From assembly GCF_041228105.1 (NCBI RefSeq), contig NZ_CP166097.1:620001-684000 (forward strand): a DNA stretch of 64,000 nucleotides, read 5' to 3'. This stretch comes from Pectobacterium aroidearum (GTDB lineage: Bacteria > Pseudomonadota > Gammaproteobacteria > Enterobacterales > Enterobacteriaceae). The notes under the pieces are model-generated. The model made no database searches. It was not told the origin of the DNA and worked only from the letters and a program-made list of their open reading frames with translations. The first letter of the stretch is position 1, and each line of letters starts with the position of its first letter. The position numbers and the translations under genes are program-made. Below, one piece after another: positions 19,598 through 29,925 of this stretch.

Positions 19598-20257
19598 ATG
19601 ACGCAAGATGAACTGAAAAAAGCAGTGGGATGGGCAGCGCTAGACTATGTCCGCCCGGACACCATTGTGGGAGTAGGAACCGGATCGACGGCGGCACATT
19701 TTATTGATGCGCTGGGTTCGATAAAACACCAAATCAAAGGCGCGGTCTCCAGCTCGGATGCCTCAACGGAAAAACTGAAAAGTCTGGGTATCCCCGTCTT
19801 TGACGCCAATGAAGTCGATTCGCTGGATGTTTACGTCGATGGTGCCGATGAGATCAACGGCCATATGCAGATGATTAAAGGCGGCGGTGCGGCACTGACC
19901 CGCGAGAAAATCATTTCGGCGCTGTCGCGTCAGTTCATCTGCATTGTTGATGCCTCCAAGCAGGTTGATGTGCTAGGTAAATTCCCGCTGCCGGTTGAAG
20001 TTATTCCGATGGCGCGGTCTTACGTCGCGCGTGAACTGGTGAAGCTAGGCGGGCAGCCGGTCTATCGTCAGGGCGTCGTGACGGATAACGGCAACGTCAT
20101 TCTGGATGTACACAACCTGAATATCATGGATGCGATCGCGGTAGAAAATCACATCAATGGTATCCCAGGCGTGGTGACCGTTGGGCTGTTTGCCAACCGC
20201 GGTGCGGATGTCGCGTTAGTCGGCACGTCTGAGGGTGTAAAAACCGTCGTTAAATGA
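19598..20257 (+). CDS. rpiA: Ribose-5-phosphate isomerase A
   Basis: Converts ribulose 5-phosphate and ribose 5-phosphate in the non-oxidative pentose phosphate pathway. The protein is 219 residues from ATG 19598 ([11 protein letters not shown]), the standard length; a 19-residue upstream extension lacks support. Signatures are [15 protein letters not shown] (~25-39), [38 protein letters not shown] with the catalytic acid, and [10 protein letters not shown]. It ends at a strong terminator. It is functionally linked to the yia pathway, whose product D-xylulose 5-phosphate enters the same route. Confidence 0.97.
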   Translation: MTQDELKKAVGWAALDYVRPDTIVGVGTGSTAAHFIDALGSIKHQIKGAVSSSDASTEKLKSLGIPVFDANEVDSLDVYVDGADEINGHMQMIKGGGAALTREKIISALSRQFICIVDASKQVDVLGKFPLPVEVIPMARSYVARELVKLGGQPVYRQGVVTDNGNVILDVHNLNIMDAIAVENHINGIPGVVTVGLFANRGADVALVGTSEGVKTVVK

Positions 20258-20269
20258 GTGCGGGATCGT

Positions 20270-20305
20270 TCTGACGTGGTGAGCGTCCACGTCAGAAATT
20301 TTTTA
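20270..20305 (+). terminator. rpiA intrinsic terminator
   Basis: Ten-bp stem TCTGACGTGG / CCACGTCAGA, 7-nt loop, then AATTTTTT; 12 bp after the rpiA stop. Confidence 0.9.
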
Positions 20306-20468
20306 GCTAAAAAAATCTATTTAGTTAACGGCTCATTTTTGGTACTTAATATCACATTTTCTTATTTTATTTATCGTCGATATGGCGATGCTCATCTTTG
20401 GCAATATTTTTTGCCATAAATCAGACGCGCCTCTCTGTAGCGTGATTCGGGCGAAGCAATCGTTTGTA

Positions 20469-20496
20469 TTGCTGACTGCGTAATTTTTGTTATGTT
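20469..20496 (+). promoter_or_regulatory. Possible serA promoter
   Basis: TTGCTG (20469-20474), 16-bp spacer, TATGTT (20491-20496), about 55 bp before the serA start. The rest of the 246-bp rpiA-serA gap is AT-rich, which would suit Lrp control known for serA in E. coli, but no defined site is claimed. Confidence 0.35.
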
Positions 20497-20551
20497 GGCA
20501 GAGGCTATTTAGCACTCTGTCACATTTGATGTCTGAAAATAAGGTCGGGAA

Positions 20552-21784
20552 ATGGCAAAGGTATCACTGGAAAAAGACAAGATTAAGTTTCTGTTAGTGG
20601 AAGGCGTGCACCAAAGCGCGCTGGATAACCTGCGTGCAGCCGGTTACACCAACATCGAGTTCCATAAGGGCGCGCTGGATCCTGAGGCGCTGAAAGCCTC
20701 CATCCGCGATGCGCACTTTGTGGGTATCCGCTCGCGTACTCATCTGACAGAAGAGATTTTTGCTGCTGCGGAAAAACTGATCGCGGTAGGGTGTTTCTGT
20801 ATCGGGACTAATCAGGTTGATCTGTCGGCTGCGACTAAACGCGGTATCCCGGTATTTAACGCACCGTTTTCCAATACCCGATCCGTGGCAGAAATGGTGA
20901 TCGGTGAAATGCTTCTGATGCTGCGCGGTATTCCGGCAGCGAACGCGAAAGCACACCGTGGTATCTGGCACAAACTGGCTGTGGGATCGTTTGAAGCTCG
21001 CGGCAAAAAGCTCGGGATCATCGGCTACGGCCACATCGGTACGCAGTTGGGTATTCTGGCTGAAAGCCTGGGTATGCACGTTTATTTCTATGATATCGAA
21101 AGCAAACTGCCGCTGGGTAATGCTCAGCAGGTGCGCCACCTGTCCGACCTGCTGAATATGAGCGATGTGGTGAGCCTGCACGTGCCGGAAAATGACAGCA
21201 CGCAGAATATGATGGGCGCGGAAGAACTGGCGCTGATGAAGCCCGGTGCTATCCTGATTAACGCTGCTCGCGGTACGGTGGTTGATATTCCAGCACTGTG
21301 TGAAGTGCTGAGCAGCAAGCACCTGTCCGGTGCGGCCATTGACGTATTCCCGCAAGAGCCGGCAACCAACAGCGACCCGTTCCTGTCGCCGTTGTGCGAG
21401 TTTGACAACGTACTGCTGACGCCGCATATCGGTGGTTCCACGCAGGAAGCGCAGGAAAATATCGGTGATGAAGTGGCTGGCAAACTGGCGAAATACTCAG
21501 ACAACGGTTCTACGCTGTCTGCGGTGAATTTCCCGGAAGTATCGCTGCCTGTTCACGGCGCACGCGCCAGCCGCCTGCTGCACATCCATGAAAACCGTCC
21601 TGGCATCATTACCAAAATTAACCAGATCTTTGCTGAGCAGGGCATTAACATTGCCGCACAGTATCTGCAAACGACACCTGAGATTGGTTATGTGGTGATT
21701 GATGTTGAAACTGACGGCGCGCAAACGGCGCTGCAACTGATGAAGGCGATTCCAGGCACCATTCGTGCCCGTCTGCTGTTCTGA
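20552..21784 (+). CDS. serA: D-3-phosphoglycerate dehydrogenase
   Basis: First enzyme of serine synthesis, oxidising 3-phosphoglycerate to 3-phosphohydroxypyruvate. The protein is 410 residues, as in E. coli. The NAD-binding motif is KLGIIGYGHIGTQLG (~155-169); the active site includes INAARGTVVD and the His of LLTPHIGGSTQEAQ. The C-terminal ACT domain (RPGIITKINQIFAEQGINIA, ~348-367) gives feedback inhibition by serine. The start has AGGTCGGG upstream. It sits beside rpiA as in E. coli, but the usual further neighbours are replaced by an oxidoreductase gene. Confidence 0.97.
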   Translation: MAKVSLEKDKIKFLLVEGVHQSALDNLRAAGYTNIEFHKGALDPEALKASIRDAHFVGIRSRTHLTEEIFAAAEKLIAVGCFCIGTNQVDLSAATKRGIPVFNAPFSNTRSVAEMVIGEMLLMLRGIPAANAKAHRGIWHKLAVGSFEARGKKLGIIGYGHIGTQLGILAESLGMHVYFYDIESKLPLGNAQQVRHLSDLLNMSDVVSLHVPENDSTQNMMGAEELALMKPGAILINAARGTVVDIPALCEVLSSKHLSGAAIDVFPQEPATNSDPFLSPLCEFDNVLLTPHIGGSTQEAQENIGDEVAGKLAKYSDNGSTLSAVNFPEVSLPVHGARASRLLHIHENRPGIITKINQIFAEQGINIAAQYLQTTPEIGYVVIDVETDGAQTALQLMKAIPGTIRARLLF

Positions 21785-21807
21785 TGTGTGATTGATCGGT
21801 TAGTTTT

Positions 21808-21832
21808 AATCAGCCCCGTAAGGGGCTGATTG
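21808..21832. terminator. Hairpin between convergent serA and oxidoreductase
   Basis: Ten-bp perfect stem AATCAGCCCC-GTAA-GGGGCTGATT with short T-rich flanks on both strands; a likely bidirectional terminator. Confidence 0.75.
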
Positions 21833-21837
21833 CGTTA

Positions 21838-22839
21838 TTACAGCGCGATAACGATCTTGCCGCGCATATGCCCTTCCAGCACTTTATCGTGAGCTTGCTT
21901 CAGCGTGTCTACCGTTAACCCTTGCAGCGTTTCGCTGGCGGTTCCCTGAAGTTTTCCAGCATCAACCAGCTGTGCGACTTCGTGCAAAATGTTCCCCTGT
22001 TCGGCGATATCCGGTGTGGTAAACATGCTGCGGGTAAACATGAGTTCCCAATGTAGCGCCGCGCTTTTGAGTTTCAGCGCCGTTTGGTCGAGCGGGTGTT
22101 TGTTTTCCACGATGGTACAGATATGCCCCATCGGTGCGATCAGCTTGCTGATCGCCTCCCAGTGGCCGTCGGTATCGTTCAAACAGAAAATGTAATCGAC
22201 CTGTTTGATCCCTTCTTTTTCTAACTCAGCCACCAAATTACGGTAATCCACAACCTTGTGCGCACCACGCTGGCGGCACCATTCCGCCGAGTCAGGCTTT
22301 GATGCAGTAGCGATAATGTTCACCGAACTGCGCAGCGCTGCCAGAGAAATCGCAAGGGAACCTACGCCGCCTGCACCACCGATAATCAGCAGCGTTTTCT
22401 CGCTGTCAGCCTGCTGTATTTTCAAGTGCTCGAACAGCCCTTCCCACGCGGTCAGCGCCGTGAGCGGCATTGCAGCCGCGGCGGCCCAGTCGAGAGACGC
22501 GGGCTTGTGTGCGACGATGCGTGAATCAATTAACTGATGCGTCGTGTTGCTGCCGGGACGGGTGATATCACCGGCGTACCAGACTTCATCGCCTACCCGA
22601 AACTGGCTAACGGCGCTGCCTGTTTTTAGCACGACGCCGCTGGCATCCCAGCCGAGAATTCTAGGCTGTTGTAATCCATTCTGGCGTAATCCGGCATGCA
22701 CCTTGGTATCCACCGGGTTGACGGAAATGGCTTTTACGTCGATTAACAGATCGTATTCACCGGGCTCGGGGATGTCCTGAGTGATGGCGATGAAATTTTC
22801 TGGCTGTTGTGGATCAACGGCTATCGCATGAACGGTCAT
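21838..22839 (-). CDS. Zinc-type alcohol dehydrogenase-like (quinone oxidoreductase) protein
   Basis: Medium-chain dehydrogenase/reductase of the zinc-binding-ADH-like group, 333 residues. The N-terminal GroES-like domain has AISVNPVDTKVHAG and ILGWDASGVVLKTGSAV. The Rossmann domain has LIIGGAGGVGSLAISLAAL (~151-169) and CRQRGAHKVVDYRN. The residues that bind catalytic zinc in true alcohol dehydrogenases are not evident, so it is likely an NADPH-dependent quinone or enone reductase. It is divergent from a LysR regulator (138-bp gap), a common arrangement for regulation by that neighbour. The specific substrate is unknown. Confidence 0.88.
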   Translation of the reverse strand: MTVHAIAVDPQQPENFIAITQDIPEPGEYDLLIDVKAISVNPVDTKVHAGLRQNGLQQPRILGWDASGVVLKTGSAVSQFRVGDEVWYAGDITRPGSNTTHQLIDSRIVAHKPASLDWAAAAAMPLTALTAWEGLFEHLKIQQADSEKTLLIIGGAGGVGSLAISLAALRSSVNIIATASKPDSAEWCRQRGAHKVVDYRNLVAELEKEGIKQVDYIFCLNDTDGHWEAISKLIAPMGHICTIVENKHPLDQTALKLKSAALHWELMFTRSMFTTPDIAEQGNILHEVAQLVDAGKLQGTASETLQGLTVDTLKQAHDKVLEGHMRGKIVIAL

Positions 22840-22977
22840 GGTCTATTCCTCATTATTTTCAGAATGCGGTTGTGTAAATACGGCAGGCTTCTTTGAATAA
22901 AACCAAGTGTAGAACACGGAGATAGGGCTGATAAGATGGACAATGAATAATGCAGTGTTCGTTTGAGGTGAACAATC

Positions 22978-23889
22978 ATGTTTAAACAATTGCAGGATAT
23001 GGCGCTGTTTGCGCTGGTGGCCGAGTGTGGCAGTTTTACACAGGCGGCGCGCAAAGCCGGGCTGGCAAAATCCAGCCTGAGCTTGCGCATTAGCCAGCTT
23101 GAACAGCAGATTGGCCTGCGGCTGTTGAACCGAACGACGCGCCAGCTCAATCTGACGTTTGCGGGTGAGCGTTACCTGATTCACTGTCAGGAGATGCTAC
23201 AAGCCAGCGAACGTGCCGATCTCGCTATACAGCGTCTGCGCGATAACCCCAGTGGGCGGTTACGCATCACCAGCCCGGCAGGATTAGGTTCCACGCTGCT
23301 GGCGCGGCTTACCGCTGAATTTCAGCAGCGCTTTCCCGCGGTATCGCTGGATGTGTTGATTTCAGATGCGGTGATCGATCTGGTACAGGAAGGGTTTGAT
23401 GTCGCTTTTCGTACCGGTAAACCGCACGATTCTTCACTGATTGGACGCCCGCTTGGGCAGACTCCCCGCTATTTGCTGGCATCGCCTGACTATCTGGCGC
23501 GGCACCCGGCATTACTCCATCCGCAGCAGCTTCAACAGCACCGCTGTATTGCGCACCATGCCTGGACGGAGTGGCTCCTTCATCGCGGTTCAGAACTTTA
23601 TCGCTGGTTACTGCCCGATGCGCATATCACCGATAACCTGCTTTACGCCCGCGAGTGCGCTATTGCGGGAGCTGGCATTACGCTATTGCCAGATTTTCTC
23701 TGCCTGGATGACGCAGTGTCCGGGAAATTGGTCAGGGTTTTGTCGGATTGGCAGGCGGAAGCTAACGAGCTTTATCTGGTGTATCCCAGCCGCAAGCTGA
23801 ATTCGCCCGCGTTAGCGTGTTTTATCGACTTTGTTTTACAACATAGTGCGTTGGATGATTACTCAACGTTTTTGAAAAAGCAGCAGTGA
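22978..23889 (+). CDS. LysR-family transcriptional regulator
   Basis: LysR-type regulator of 303 residues. The N-terminal helix-turn-helix is FTQAARKAGLAKSSLSLRISQLEQQIG (~18-44). The effector-binding domain follows (GRLRITSPAGLGSTLLARL, FDVAFRTGKPHDSSLIGRPL, GAGITLLPDFLCLDD). It belongs to the large group that often controls an adjacent divergent oxidoreductase gene, here the MDR gene on the minus strand. Target and inducer are not deducible from sequence. Confidence 0.9.
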   Translation: MFKQLQDMALFALVAECGSFTQAARKAGLAKSSLSLRISQLEQQIGLRLLNRTTRQLNLTFAGERYLIHCQEMLQASERADLAIQRLRDNPSGRLRITSPAGLGSTLLARLTAEFQQRFPAVSLDVLISDAVIDLVQEGFDVAFRTGKPHDSSLIGRPLGQTPRYLLASPDYLARHPALLHPQQLQQHRCIAHHAWTEWLLHRGSELYRWLLPDAHITDNLLYARECAIAGAGITLLPDFLCLDDAVSGKLVRVLSDWQAEANELYLVYPSRKLNSPALACFIDFVLQHSALDDYSTFLKKQQ

Positions 23890-23974
23890 TGCCGTCTCTA
23901 CAATATTTTTGTTTCATTTTTATTTGGATCTTTTGATTTTTATTGAAACGTGATTTCTATCAACTTATTTTAGG

Positions 23975-24001
23975 TACGTTTTAGATTGAGAATGCCGATA
24001 A
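23975..24001 (+). promoter_or_regulatory. Flagellar sigma-28 (FliA) promoter of the chemoreceptor gene
   Basis: TACGTTTT, 11-bp spacer, then GCCGATAA, an exact match to the FliA -10 consensus, with a partial match to the -35 consensus TAAAGTTT. It lies about 140 bp before the chemoreceptor start and reads toward it. Confidence 0.75.
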
Positions 24002-24140
24002 CAATGTTGGTTCCTTTTGACTTTTTTATGAAAGGTGTGGTCCTGAGTGGCGTTATTGTCACAGTGCTATCTGGACTCTGCCGTGCTTGTCATGGCAGAG
24101 ATAATGTATACCAGTGATGGTGAAAATGAGAATGCAACCG

Positions 24141-25844
24141 ATGTCTATTCAAAAAGAGAAGTTGAGTTACATCAACAATATACGTCTCGTTTCGTTATTT
24201 ATTACTCTTTTTTCAATTATCCTGATTTTATTTGCGCTTTCTATTGGCACAGCGAGTTATTTTTTAAAACAGAGTAATGATTCACTCGATAAAGCGAATG
24301 AATTGTCTGATATCCGGGCCGGTATCAGCAGCAGCCTCGATCAGCTACGCGTAGCCAGACTGCTGCTTATTCAGGCTGGTGCAGCAAACCGTATTAGCGA
24401 TCACGAGGTGTTTAAATCCGCTTCAGATCAGGCAGCTGGTCGAGTCAGAGCCTCGCAGAAGCGTCTGGATGAATATCTCGCACGCCCAGACAAACTGGAG
24501 AGTGAAAAGGCCTTGGATGAGGATATCCTCAAGGCTTATAACAACTATCGCGATAATGCGATTGTTGTGATGCAGAAAGCCACGAGTGATGGTGAATTTG
24601 AAGATCTGGTGTCGTTGGAAAGCACAGTGGCCCGTCAGTTAGATGAAGCGTTCAGTGTTCCAGTGCGTAAGAAAGTGACTGAGCTGACAAAAGCCGCGCA
24701 GGATATCAATCTACAAGCAGAACAGAATGCCAAGCTGGGTTACTGGATGATGGCAGGTTCATTTGCCCTGTCGATCATTATGGCGATCATGGCCTACATC
24801 ATGGTGCGCAATGTGATCCTTGCGCCAATAAACAGACTGGTTGAGCGTATCCAGAAGATTGCAGCGGGCGATTTGACGCAGCCGCCGATGGCAATGGGGC
24901 GCAATGAAATCGGCATTCTGGGGACGAATATCCAGAACATGCAGGCGGAGCTGACGGATACGGTGACGATCGTGCGTGAAGGGGCGGATTCGATCTACCA
25001 GGGATCGTCAGAAATCACGGCAGGCAACGTCGATCTCTCTTCGCGTACCGAGCAGCAGGCCGCCGCGCTGGAAGAAACCGCGGCGAGCATGGAACAGCTG
25101 ACCGCAACGGTGAAACAGAACTCTGACAATGCTCATCACGCCAGCCAGTTGGCAAAAAATGCCTCTGAAAAAGCGGAGAAGGGCGGACAAATTGTGCAAG
25201 GCGTGGTGGACACCATGCAGGACATTTCTACAAGCTCAAAACGCATTTCCGAGATCACTTCCGTTATTAACAGCATCGCTTTCCAGACCAACATTCTGGC
25301 GCTGAACGCCGCGGTAGAAGCTGCGCGTGCGGGTGAGCAAGGGCGTGGTTTTGCTGTGGTGGCGGGGGAAGTCCGTAATTTGGCGCAGCGCAGCGCGCAA
25401 GCCGCGAAAGAGATTGAAGGGCTGATTGGTGAATCAAGCCGGCTGGTGGAAACGGGCTCAGGGCTCGTGTCTCAGGCGGGGACAACCATGGGTGAGATTG
25501 TGCGTGCGGTTGTCAGCGTGACTGACATCATGGGGGAAATTGCTTCCGCTTCTGACGAACAGAGCCGTGGCATTGGGCAGGTTAGTCAGGCCGTGTCTGA
25601 AATGGATAGCGCGACGCAGCAGAACGCAGCGCTGGTGCAGGAAGCCTCGGCAGCGGCCGTTTCACTTGAAGAGCAGGCTGCTCGTCTGACGCAGGCTGTC
25701 GCGGTATTTAAACTGGCTGGCGTCGCTCAGAAGCTGAAAGCGTCATTGCCAAAAGCGGCACCGCAACCGCGTTTAGCGCCAGCGATGGCGATTGCCGGAA
25801 GCAGTAGTAAAGGCAGCGATAATCAAAACTGGGAAACGTTCTGA
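24141..25844 (+). CDS. Methyl-accepting chemotaxis protein
   Basis: Inner-membrane chemoreceptor, about 567 residues from ATG 24141 (in-frame starts at 24114, 24117, 24126 and 24132 are possible). TM1 ([21 protein letters not shown]) is followed by a ~150-residue periplasmic four-helix ligand domain of the Tar/Tsr type, then TM2 ([20 protein letters not shown]), a HAMP domain ([20 protein letters not shown]) and a signalling hairpin whose tip reads [31 protein letters not shown]. The C-terminus ends in NWETF, the pentapeptide that tethers CheR and CheB. The ligand is unknown. Preceded by a FliA promoter, so expressed with flagella. Confidence 0.93.
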   Translation: MSIQKEKLSYINNIRLVSLFITLFSIILILFALSIGTASYFLKQSNDSLDKANELSDIRAGISSSLDQLRVARLLLIQAGAANRISDHEVFKSASDQAAGRVRASQKRLDEYLARPDKLESEKALDEDILKAYNNYRDNAIVVMQKATSDGEFEDLVSLESTVARQLDEAFSVPVRKKVTELTKAAQDINLQAEQNAKLGYWMMAGSFALSIIMAIMAYIMVRNVILAPINRLVERIQKIAAGDLTQPPMAMGRNEIGILGTNIQNMQAELTDTVTIVREGADSIYQGSSEITAGNVDLSSRTEQQAAALEETAASMEQLTATVKQNSDNAHHASQLAKNASEKAEKGGQIVQGVVDTMQDISTSSKRISEITSVINSIAFQTNILALNAAVEAARAGEQGRGFAVVAGEVRNLAQRSAQAAKEIEGLIGESSRLVETGSGLVSQAGTTMGEIVRAVVSVTDIMGEIASASDEQSRGIGQVSQAVSEMDSATQQNAALVQEASAAAVSLEEQAARLTQAVAVFKLAGVAQKLKASLPKAAPQPRLAPAMAIAGSSSKGSDNQNWETF

Positions 25845-25867
25845 TTCCTGGTAGATGAAGCATGATA

Positions 25868-25902
25868 GAAAAAAATGGCCCGCATTGCGGGCCATTTATT
25901 TA
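25868..25902. terminator. Bidirectional terminator between chemoreceptor gene and ettA
   Basis: Stem AAATGGCCCGC-ATT-GCGGGCCATTT with A-runs before and T-runs after, serving both converging genes. Confidence 0.88.
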
Positions 25903-25919
25903 TAACGTTCGATGACGGC

Positions 25920-27587
25920 TTATTTAGCGATCTTCTTGTACTTGATGCGGTGTGGTTCCAGCGCATCGGCACCCAGCGTACGCTTTTTGTATTCTTCGTA
26001 TTCGGTAAAGTTACCTTCGAAGAATTCCACTTTACCTTCATCCTGATAATCCAGAATGTGTGTTGCGATACGGTCGAGGAACCAACGGTCATGCGAGATC
26101 ACCATGGCACAGCCCGGGAATTCCAGCAGGGCGTTTTCCAGCGCGCGCAGGGTTTCGATATCCAGGTCGTTGGTCGGTTCATCGAGCAGCAGCACGTTAC
26201 CGCCGACCTGCAACAGCTTCGCCAGATGCAGACGACCGCGTTCACCACCGGACAGCTCGCCAACGCGTTTGCCTTGATCAACCCCTTTGAAGTTGAAACG
26301 GCCAACGTACGCGCGGCTTGGCATCTCGGTGTTGCCGATACGCATGATGTCCTGCCCGCCGGACACTTCTTCCCAGACGGTTTTGCTGTTGTCCATCGCA
26401 TCACGGAACTGGTCAACTGACGCCAGTTTCACTGTTTCACCCAGCTCGATCGTACCGCTATCTGGCTGCTCCTGACTGGACATCATACGGAACAGCGTCG
26501 ATTTACCGGCACCGTTCGGGCCGATAATGCCGACAATGGCACCTTTCGGTACGGAGAAAGACAGCCCGTCGATGAGCTGGCGTTCGCCGTAAGATTTGCT
26601 GAGGTTAGTGACTTCCACCACTTTATCGCCGAGGCGAGCACCAGGCGGAATAAACAGTTCGTTGGTTTCGTTACGTTTCTGGTATTCCGTGTTGTTCAGC
26701 TCTTCAAAGCGTGCCAGACGGGCCTTACCTTTGGACTGACGGCCTTTGGCACCTTGACGCACCCATTCCAGCTCTTTCTCAATGGATTTACGGCGTGCTG
26801 CTTCCTGAGAGGCTTCCTGTGCCAGACGCTGATCTTTCTGCTCCAGCCAGGAAGAGTAGTTACCTTCCCACGGAATCCCTTCGCCACGGTCCAGCTCCAG
26901 AATCCAGCCCGCTACGTTATCGAGGAAGTAACGGTCGTGGGTAATCGCCACAACAGTGCCCTCGAAGTCGTGCAGGAAGCGTTCCAGCCAAGCTACGGAC
27001 TCGGCATCCAGGTGGTTGGTTGGTTCGTCGAGCAGCAGCATGTCCGGCTTTTCCAGCAGCAGACGGCACAGTGCCACGCGGCGACGTTCACCCCCGGACA
27101 GGTTGGCGATTTTTGCATCCCACTCTGGCAAGCGCAGCGCATCGGCAGCGCGCTCCAACTGGTTATTCAGATTGTGACCGTCATGTGCCTGAATGATTTC
27201 TTCCAGCTTGCCTTGCTCAGCAGCCAGTTTATCGAAATCTGCATCCGGGTCGGCATACAGTGCATAGACTTCATCAAGACGCTTCAGCGCGGTCACGACT
27301 TCAGACACCGCTTCTTCTACGGATTCACGTACGGTGTGCTCCGTATTTAACTGCGGTTCCTGCGGCAAGTAGCCGATTTTGATTCCAGGTTGTGGGCGAG
27401 CTTCGCCCTCGATGTCCGTATCAATGCCAGCCATAATACGCAACAGCGTTGATTTACCGGCTCCATTCAGACCCAGTACGCCGATCTTGGCACCGGGGAA
27501 AAAACTGAGGGAGATGTTTTTCAGAATGTGACGCTTCGGCGGAACGACCTTACCGACGCGATGCATGGTATAAACATATTGAGCCAC
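25920..27587 (-). CDS. ettA: Energy-dependent translational throttle protein EttA
   Basis: ABC-F protein that binds the ribosomal E site and gates early elongation according to ATP/ADP level. The protein is 555 residues, the E. coli length. There are two ABC domains without membrane segments: Walker A GLNGAGKST (~40) and GPNGAGKST (~330), signatures LSGGERRRVAL and LSGGERGRLHL, and Walker B LLLDEPTNHLDAES and LLLDEPTNDLDIET. The EttA-type arm insertion lies in the first domain. Divergent from slt; convergent with the chemoreceptor gene. Confidence 0.96.
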   Translation of the reverse strand: MAQYVYTMHRVGKVVPPKRHILKNISLSFFPGAKIGVLGLNGAGKSTLLRIMAGIDTDIEGEARPQPGIKIGYLPQEPQLNTEHTVRESVEEAVSEVVTALKRLDEVYALYADPDADFDKLAAEQGKLEEIIQAHDGHNLNNQLERAADALRLPEWDAKIANLSGGERRRVALCRLLLEKPDMLLLDEPTNHLDAESVAWLERFLHDFEGTVVAITHDRYFLDNVAGWILELDRGEGIPWEGNYSSWLEQKDQRLAQEASQEAARRKSIEKELEWVRQGAKGRQSKGKARLARFEELNNTEYQKRNETNELFIPPGARLGDKVVEVTNLSKSYGERQLIDGLSFSVPKGAIVGIIGPNGAGKSTLFRMMSSQEQPDSGTIELGETVKLASVDQFRDAMDNSKTVWEEVSGGQDIMRIGNTEMPSRAYVGRFNFKGVDQGKRVGELSGGERGRLHLAKLLQVGGNVLLLDEPTNDLDIETLRALENALLEFPGCAMVISHDRWFLDRIATHILDYQDEGKVEFFEGNFTEYEEYKKRTLGADALEPHRIKYKKIAK

Positions 27588-27947
27588 GTTGCGACTTCGC
27601 CTCTCTCTTATCTCTATGATTTGTCAACCTAATAGGGTGACCATGTGTAGCACTGTGCTACTTAATACTCAGTGATGCCGCCCGGAGAATGCCCTGGCAG
27701 CGGATTGATTATTCTAATTGCATGACTTTGAGTATGAAGTGTAGCGGGTTTCAGCCCACGATCCCAGCTATCCGGCGATTTGCCATGGCCGATCTGAGAG
27801 ATAGACCCGCCTGATGAATTTCAGAATCGGTTTGCGGATCGACGTATCGTTGTCTGGCATGATGTGCCACACTGGATCTGCCCGATAGGATAGGGGTATC
27901 GATACGATGAAGGATGCCGATAGCAAGTTCGATAACGGATGAGGTTA
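27588..27947. other. ettA-slt divergent intergenic region
   Basis: 360 bp without a supportable gene. It must hold the promoters of divergent ettA and slt. I see only a weak long-range pairing (GCGGGTTTCAG near 27748 with AGACCCGC near 27803) and no recognisable operator, RNA gene or repeat. Confidence 0.5.
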
Positions 27948-29882
27948 ATGCAGGTGATGAAAGCGGGTCATTGGTGGTACGCCGTTGCGGCGATATGTCT
28001 GGCTGGGGCCTCCGGCCATGTGCTGGCGGATTCTCTGGACGAACAGCGTCAGCGCTATCAGCAGGTTAAGCAAGCATGGGACAGCAACCAAATGGACACG
28101 GTAGCGCAGCTGATGCCGACGCTGCGCAGTTACCCGCTTTATCCTTATCTTGAATACCGCTCGCTCACGCAGGACCTGAGCCAGGTCAGCGCGACGCAGG
28201 TGAGACAGTTTATGGCAACGCATCCGACGCTGCCGCCCGCCCGTAATCTCAACACCAGCTTTGTGAATGAACTGGCGCGTCGTCAGGACTGGATCGGGCT
28301 GTTGGCATTTAGTCCGCAGCCACCGAAACCGGTCAGCGCCCGCTGTAACTTTTATTATGCCCAGTGGGCCACTGGTCAGCGTCAGGGCGTGTGGGAAGCC
28401 ACGCGTGATATCTGGCTGACCGGGCGTTCGCTCCCTGCCGTATGCGATAAACTCTTCTCAGTCTGGCAGCAGGCGGGCGAACAGACGCCGCTGACGACGC
28501 TGGAACGCGCACGTCTGGCGATGGATGAAGGCAGCAGTAGTCTGGTGAGTTACCTCATCAAACAGTTACCCGACGATTATAAAACGATGGGCGATGCGCT
28601 GCTAAAACTCCAGAACGATCCGAATTCGCTGGAGAGCTTCGCTCGTAGCGTCGGGCCAACGGATTTCACCCGGAAAGTCACGCTATCGGCCTTCACGCGC
28701 ACGGCGCGTCAGGATGCCGATAATGCCCGTTCGATGCTGCCAGTGATTGTCCGTCTACAGAAAATGAGCGCCGCAGAACGTCAGGAGATGGAAGAAACTA
28801 TTGCCTGGCGGTTGATGGGCAACGATGCCACCTCAGAGCAGGCACAGTGGCGGGATGGCGTGGTGCGGCGGAGCACGTCGACCACCTTGCTGGAACGCCG
28901 TGTGCGTATGGCGTTGGGCGCTGGCGATCGTCAAGGGCTGACGAGCTGGATGGCGCGCTTACCGGCAGAGGCGTTACAGAAAGATGAATGGCGTTACTGG
29001 CGTGCGGTGGTGCTGTTGGATCAGGGCAAGCGTCAGGAAGGTGAGATGCTATTACGCAGCCTGATGCAGGAGCGCGGGTTCTATCCTATGGCGGCAGCGC
29101 AGAAGCTCAACGAGCGCTACCCCATTACGATCATGACAGCGGTGAAGCCAGATCCTTCTTTGACCCAGCTACCGGAAGTTGCCCGTGTGCGGGAGTTGAT
29201 GTTTTGGCAGATGGATAATCTGGCGCGCAGCGAGTGGGTCGGGCTGGTAGCGAACCGTAGCAAACCGCAGCAGGAAGCGCTGGCTCGCTATGCGTTTGAA
29301 CAGCGCTGGGCGGATTTGAGCGTGCAGGCAACGATTGTCGCGAAGCTGTGGGATCATCTGGAAGAACGTTTCCCGCTGGCCTGGAATGATGAATTCCGCC
29401 GTGAAACGCAGGGGAAAGGCATTAGCCAAAGCTATGCAATGGCGATCGCACGTCAGGAGAGCGCCTGGAACCCGGAAGCGCGTTCTCCAGTTGGTGCATC
29501 AGGCTTGATGCAGTTGATGCCCGCCACGGCACAGCATACTGCCAAAATGAGCAATATCACGTTCTATACGAACAGCAGCCAGCTGTTCGATCCTGAAACC
29601 AATATTCTGTTGGGAACGAGCTATCTGGAGTACGTGTACCAGACATTTGGCCGTAACCGCATTCTGTCTTCCGCGGCTTATAACGCTGGGCCGTCGCGCG
29701 TGAATACCTGGTTGAGAAACAGTGCGGGACGCATCGATCCCGTTGCGTTCATCGAAAGTATTCCGTTTTCGGAAACACGGGGCTACGTGAAAAATGTGCT
29801 GGCTTATGACGTCTTCTATCGTTATTTCCTGCACCAGCCCGCCAATGTGCTGACAGATGCGGAATGGCAGCGGCGTTATTGA
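27948..29882 (+). CDS. slt: Soluble lytic murein transglycosylase Slt70
   Basis: Periplasmic exolytic transglycosylase that cleaves peptidoglycan glycan strands to 1,6-anhydro-muropeptides. The protein is about 644 residues. Starts at 27939, 27948 and 27957 are in frame; GAGG sits just before 27948. The signal peptide (WWYAVAAICLAGASGHVLA) is followed by the long helical superhelix domain and a C-terminal SLT domain with the catalytic Glu in ARQESAWNPEARSP, then GASGLMQLMPATA and the AAYNAGPSRV motif. It is followed by trpR, as in E. coli. Confidence 0.96.
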   Translation: MQVMKAGHWWYAVAAICLAGASGHVLADSLDEQRQRYQQVKQAWDSNQMDTVAQLMPTLRSYPLYPYLEYRSLTQDLSQVSATQVRQFMATHPTLPPARNLNTSFVNELARRQDWIGLLAFSPQPPKPVSARCNFYYAQWATGQRQGVWEATRDIWLTGRSLPAVCDKLFSVWQQAGEQTPLTTLERARLAMDEGSSSLVSYLIKQLPDDYKTMGDALLKLQNDPNSLESFARSVGPTDFTRKVTLSAFTRTARQDADNARSMLPVIVRLQKMSAAERQEMEETIAWRLMGNDATSEQAQWRDGVVRRSTSTTLLERRVRMALGAGDRQGLTSWMARLPAEALQKDEWRYWRAVVLLDQGKRQEGEMLLRSLMQERGFYPMAAAQKLNERYPITIMTAVKPDPSLTQLPEVARVRELMFWQMDNLARSEWVGLVANRSKPQQEALARYAFEQRWADLSVQATIVAKLWDHLEERFPLAWNDEFRRETQGKGISQSYAMAIARQESAWNPEARSPVGASGLMQLMPATAQHTAKMSNITFYTNSSQLFDPETNILLGTSYLEYVYQTFGRNRILSSAAYNAGPSRVNTWLRNSAGRIDPVAFIESIPFSETRGYVKNVLAYDVFYRYFLHQPANVLTDAEWQRRY

Positions 29883-29925
29883 GACGCGGCGTTGCGATCG
29901 TCACCTGAAATTGTGTTATGCTGCC

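Noticed and set aside
20594..21427. A 277-codon minus-strand frame inside serA
   Set aside because: Antisense shadow of serA; no homology features and no start signal.
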